From the NCBI GenBank assembly GCA_016866375.1, contig VGMK01000071.1, positions 1 through 9,330 of the forward strand: a stretch of DNA of 9,330 bases. Direction: 5' to 3'. Both the position numbers and the translations under genes were made by a program. A model generated the notes under the pieces. It saw only the letters and a program-made list of their open reading frames with translations. It was not told the DNA's origin and did no database searches. Shown here in pieces: positions 7,617 to 9,330 of the stretch; within the stretch, counting starts at the first letter, position 1, and each line of letters opens with the position of its first letter. The stretch comes from Bacteroidota bacterium (GTDB taxonomy: Bacteria > Bacteroidota > Bacteroidia > Flavobacteriales_D > Crocinitomicaceae).

Positions 7617-9181
7617 TCTCAGATCTTATCATAAAGTGCACTCCTGAAGAAGCCCTGAACTCGGATTTCATAAAAGCATACATCGTCCGCCAATTTAATA
7701 TCACCGACAATAAATTTCAGTATAGATGGAAAAAACGAAGTGTTGATGCTCGCGCCAAAAAGGTAAGTATTCAAGGAATCATCGAGGTATCTCGAGGAGA
7801 AAATTTACCTCCAAGGGTCAGAGAATTTAATTTTAAAAATGTAAAAAATATTCAGGACACAATCCACATAATTGGAGCAGGACCAGCCGGATTATTTGCT
7901 GCCTTAGAATGCCTGCTCATGGGAGTAAAACCCATAATATTCGAGCGAGGAAAGAATGTACGCGAAAGAAGAAGGGATTTAGCAAGATTGAATAAAGAAG
8001 GTATTGTGAACTCAGAGTCGAATTATTGCTTTGGAGAAGGTGGAGCTGGCACCTATTCTGACGGTAAATTGTATACGCGGAGCAAGAAAAGAGGCGAGGT
8101 TCAAAAAATTTTAGAATTATTGGTTCATTTTGGTGCGAATGAAGACATATTAGTCGATTCACACCCACACGTTGGAACGAACAAACTTCCCCAAATTATT
8201 ACTGCCATACGAGAAAAAATAATAGCGATGGGCGGCGAGATTCATTTTGAATCTAAATTGACAAGGATTCATAAGGAAAATAACAAAATTCTACGCATCC
8301 AGCTAAATCATTCAAAATGGATTTTAATTAATTCTCTAATTTTGGCTACGGGGCATTCTGCAAGAGACATTTTTCAGTTATTGTACGAAAACAATATAAA
8401 AATTGAACCCAAAGCCTTTGCCCTTGGTGTAAGAATTGAACATTCACAAGAGCAGATCGACAAAATTCAGTACCACGGCCGAGTAAATGACGAATATTTA
8501 CCCCCTGCGAGTTACAGCTTGGTAACACAAGTAGAGCAGCGTGGAGTATATTCTTTTTGTATGTGCCCTGGAGGAATCATTGCACCATGCGCTACAGAAC
8601 AGAATGAGGTAGTAACAAACGGTTGGTCGCCCTCCAAACGAAATAATCCTTACTCGAACTCAGGAATTGTTGTTAGTATTTTTCCTGAGGACTTCAATAA
8701 AAACGAAAATAATCCATTTACTTGCCTTGATTTTCAGAGAGAGATAGAACAAAGATGCTGGGAGCTCGCGGGAAAAAATCAGAAAGTTCCAGCGCAACGT
8801 CTTGTCGATTTCGTCAACGGAAAAAAATCCATTGATTTCCCGAGATCATCCTATCAACCGGGAATTGAAAGCGTTGAAATGGATAAAATTTTCCCTAAAT
8901 TCATAACAGATAGGTTGCGAAAAGCATTCACTGAATTTGGAAAAAAAATGCCTGGATTTTTGACAAATGATGCCGTTATCCATGCTCCGGAGTCAAGGAC
9001 CTCCTCCCCTATTTTAATTCCTAGAAACCCAGAGAGTCTGCAACACATTCAAATTACAAATTTATATCCATGTGCTGAGGGAGCAGGTTATGCCGGGGGG
9101 ATAGTTTCTGCTGCAATTGATGGTATAAAATGTGTCAAAGCCGTAATTTTTTTTTTAATTTTGTACGCTTCTTTTGAATGA
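7613..9181 (+). CDS. FAD-dependent oxidoreductase, COG2509-type, function unknown
   Basis: This is a predicted cytosolic flavoprotein of the widespread uncharacterised FAD-dependent dehydrogenase family; its substrate is unknown. The 522 residues start with a small alpha/beta N-terminal domain (about 1-80) that includes the family segment KRSVDARAKK, then the FAD-binding Rossmann motif GAGPAG at 88-93 with the ribose-binding acidic residue Glu111 in FERG. Next come the family blocks CFGEGGAGTYSDGKLYTR and SHPHVGTNKLPQ, the ATGHSARD loop, CMCPGG, and a second FAD contact, CAEGAGYAGG, around Glu489. GTG 7613 is preferred: it gives a 4-base GTGA overlap with the porT stop and an N-terminus beginning ISDLIIKCTPEEA as in relatives; upstream TTG 7586 and GTG 7589 would add eight or nine unlikely residues inside porT. 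The last eleven residues, after a T10 tract, are hydrophobic and look non-canonical. Confidence 0.9.
   Translation: MISDLIIKCTPEEALNSDFIKAYIVRQFNITDNKFQYRWKKRSVDARAKKVSIQGIIEVSRGENLPPRVREFNFKNVKNIQDTIHIIGAGPAGLFAALECLLMGVKPIIFERGKNVRERRRDLARLNKEGIVNSESNYCFGEGGAGTYSDGKLYTRSKKRGEVQKILELLVHFGANEDILVDSHPHVGTNKLPQIITAIREKIIAMGGEIHFESKLTRIHKENNKILRIQLNHSKWILINSLILATGHSARDIFQLLYENNIKIEPKAFALGVRIEHSQEQIDKIQYHGRVNDEYLPPASYSLVTQVEQRGVYSFCMCPGGIIAPCATEQNEVVTNGWSPSKRNNPYSNSGIVVSIFPEDFNKNENNPFTCLDFQREIEQRCWELAGKNQKVPAQRLVDFVNGKKSIDFPRSSYQPGIESVEMDKIFPKFITDRLRKAFTEFGKKMPGFLTNDAVIHAPESRTSSPILIPRNPESLQHIQITNLYPCAEGAGYAGGIVSAAIDGIKCVKAVIFFLILYASFE
9147..9156 (+). repeat. T10 homopolymer tract near the 3' end of the oxidoreductase gene
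   Basis: Ten consecutive T bases span codons 512-515 (Ile-Phe-Phe-Leu). As read, the frame continues to TGA 9179-9181. One T fewer would stop right after Phe514, and one T more would stop after residue 521 with a different tail. The tract is a plausible site of slippage, polymerase error or assembly error. All outcomes spare the FAD-binding core. Confidence 0.75.
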
Positions 9182-9200
9182 ACTTAATAAGTTACTTTTG
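9173..9200 (+). promoter_or_regulatory. Bacteroidota-type promoter (TTTG-N16-TACTTTTG) for the last gene
   Basis: TTTG at 9173-9176, inside the final codons of the oxidoreductase gene, and TACTTTTG at 9193-9200 are separated by 16 bases, slightly short of the usual range. The -7 box ends 6 bases before ATG 9207, so the predicted leader is only a few bases and A-rich. Motifs are seen; activity is inferred. Confidence 0.5.
9181..9193. repeat. 13-base palindrome (AACTTA-A-TAAGTT) next to the -7 box
   Basis: Perfect 6-base arms, 9181-9186 and 9188-9193, flank a single A. The palindrome begins at the last base of the oxidoreductase stop codon and ends on the first T of TACTTTTG, so it fills the spacer of the predicted promoter. 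It is too weak and lacks a T-tract, so it is not a convincing terminator. An operator is possible but unproven. Confidence 0.4.
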
Positions 9201-9206
9201 TAAAAA

Positions 9207-9330
9207 ATGAAATTTTGTTTTTTGCTTTTTTTCTCTGTTCTAACCTTTTGCGCAAAGGGTCAACTTGATACAACCTTTTGGTTTGTTGCGCCAGAGGCAG
9301 CTCAAAATCACGGAGATAGACCTATTGTAT
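9207..9330 (+). CDS. start of a secreted protein, probably a T9SS-exported surface protein (3'-truncated)
   Basis: Only 41 codons are in the window. They encode a signal peptide (hydrophobic core about residues 3-14, likely cleaved after Gly18 before Gln19, as is common in Bacteroidota) and the mature start QLDTTFWFVAPEAAQNHGDR. In my recollection this TFWFVAPE...HGDRPI start is typical of very large Bacteroidota proteins with an IgGFc-binding-like N-terminal region and a C-terminal gliding-motility/T9SS type B sorting domain; the C-terminus is not visible here. Cys15 is preceded by Phe and so does not form a lipobox. The gene has its own promoter-like box and an A-rich start context (AAAAAATG). 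That it is an exported protein is well supported; that it is T9SS cargo is inferred. Confidence 0.75.
   Translation, partial: MKFCFLLFFSVLTFCAKGQLDTTFWFVAPEAAQNHGDRPIV

Noticed and set aside
9147..9163. Rho-independent terminator using the T10 tract
   Set aside because: No GC-rich stem precedes it and it lies inside the coding frame.

Overview
The window is an AT-rich stretch of a Bacteroidota chromosome, most likely from a Flavobacteriales relative. Four things point there: a PorT-family protein of the type IX secretion system (T9SS) directly after ubiE/menG; the start of a large secreted protein beginning DTTFWFVAPE; no Shine-Dalgarno sequences before the real starts; and promoter-like TAnnTTTG boxes, the -7 element typical of this phylum. 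All genes are on the + strand, packed with 1-4 base overlaps or gaps under about 65 bases. I see no RNA gene, CRISPR array, insertion sequence or prophage.

Layout. (1) 1-2199: the 3' part of lon, whose 5' end lies outside the window. (2) 2186-3895: a promoter-like site at the end of lon, then a two-gene unit: a secreted zinc enzyme of the S1/P1 nuclease / phospholipase C fold, and trmD (tRNA m1G37 methyltransferase), joined by an ATGA overlap. (3) 3935-9181: a TAACTTTG box followed by five tightly linked genes: a class I aspartate-type aminotransferase, a heptose-7-phosphate kinase (HldE/RfaE1 kinase domain only), menaquinone methyltransferase UbiE/MenG, PorT, and a COG2509-type FAD-dependent oxidoreductase of unknown role. 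The junctions are TAATG, TAATG, 17 bases, and GTGA, so co-transcription is very likely. (4) 9182-9330: a short promoter region with a small palindrome, then the first 41 codons of a probable T9SS cargo protein.

How the genes relate. Most are housekeeping or envelope genes: protein quality control (Lon), translation fidelity (TrmD), amino acid metabolism, heptose supply for surface polysaccharide, respiratory quinone synthesis, and T9SS assembly, with a likely T9SS substrate at the end. I found no clear new system. The points most worth a second look are the near-leaderless promoter geometry at 2186-2220 and 9173-9207, the T10 tract at the 3' end of the oxidoreductase gene, the palindrome abutting the last promoter, and the uncharacterised oxidoreductase tied translationally to porT.
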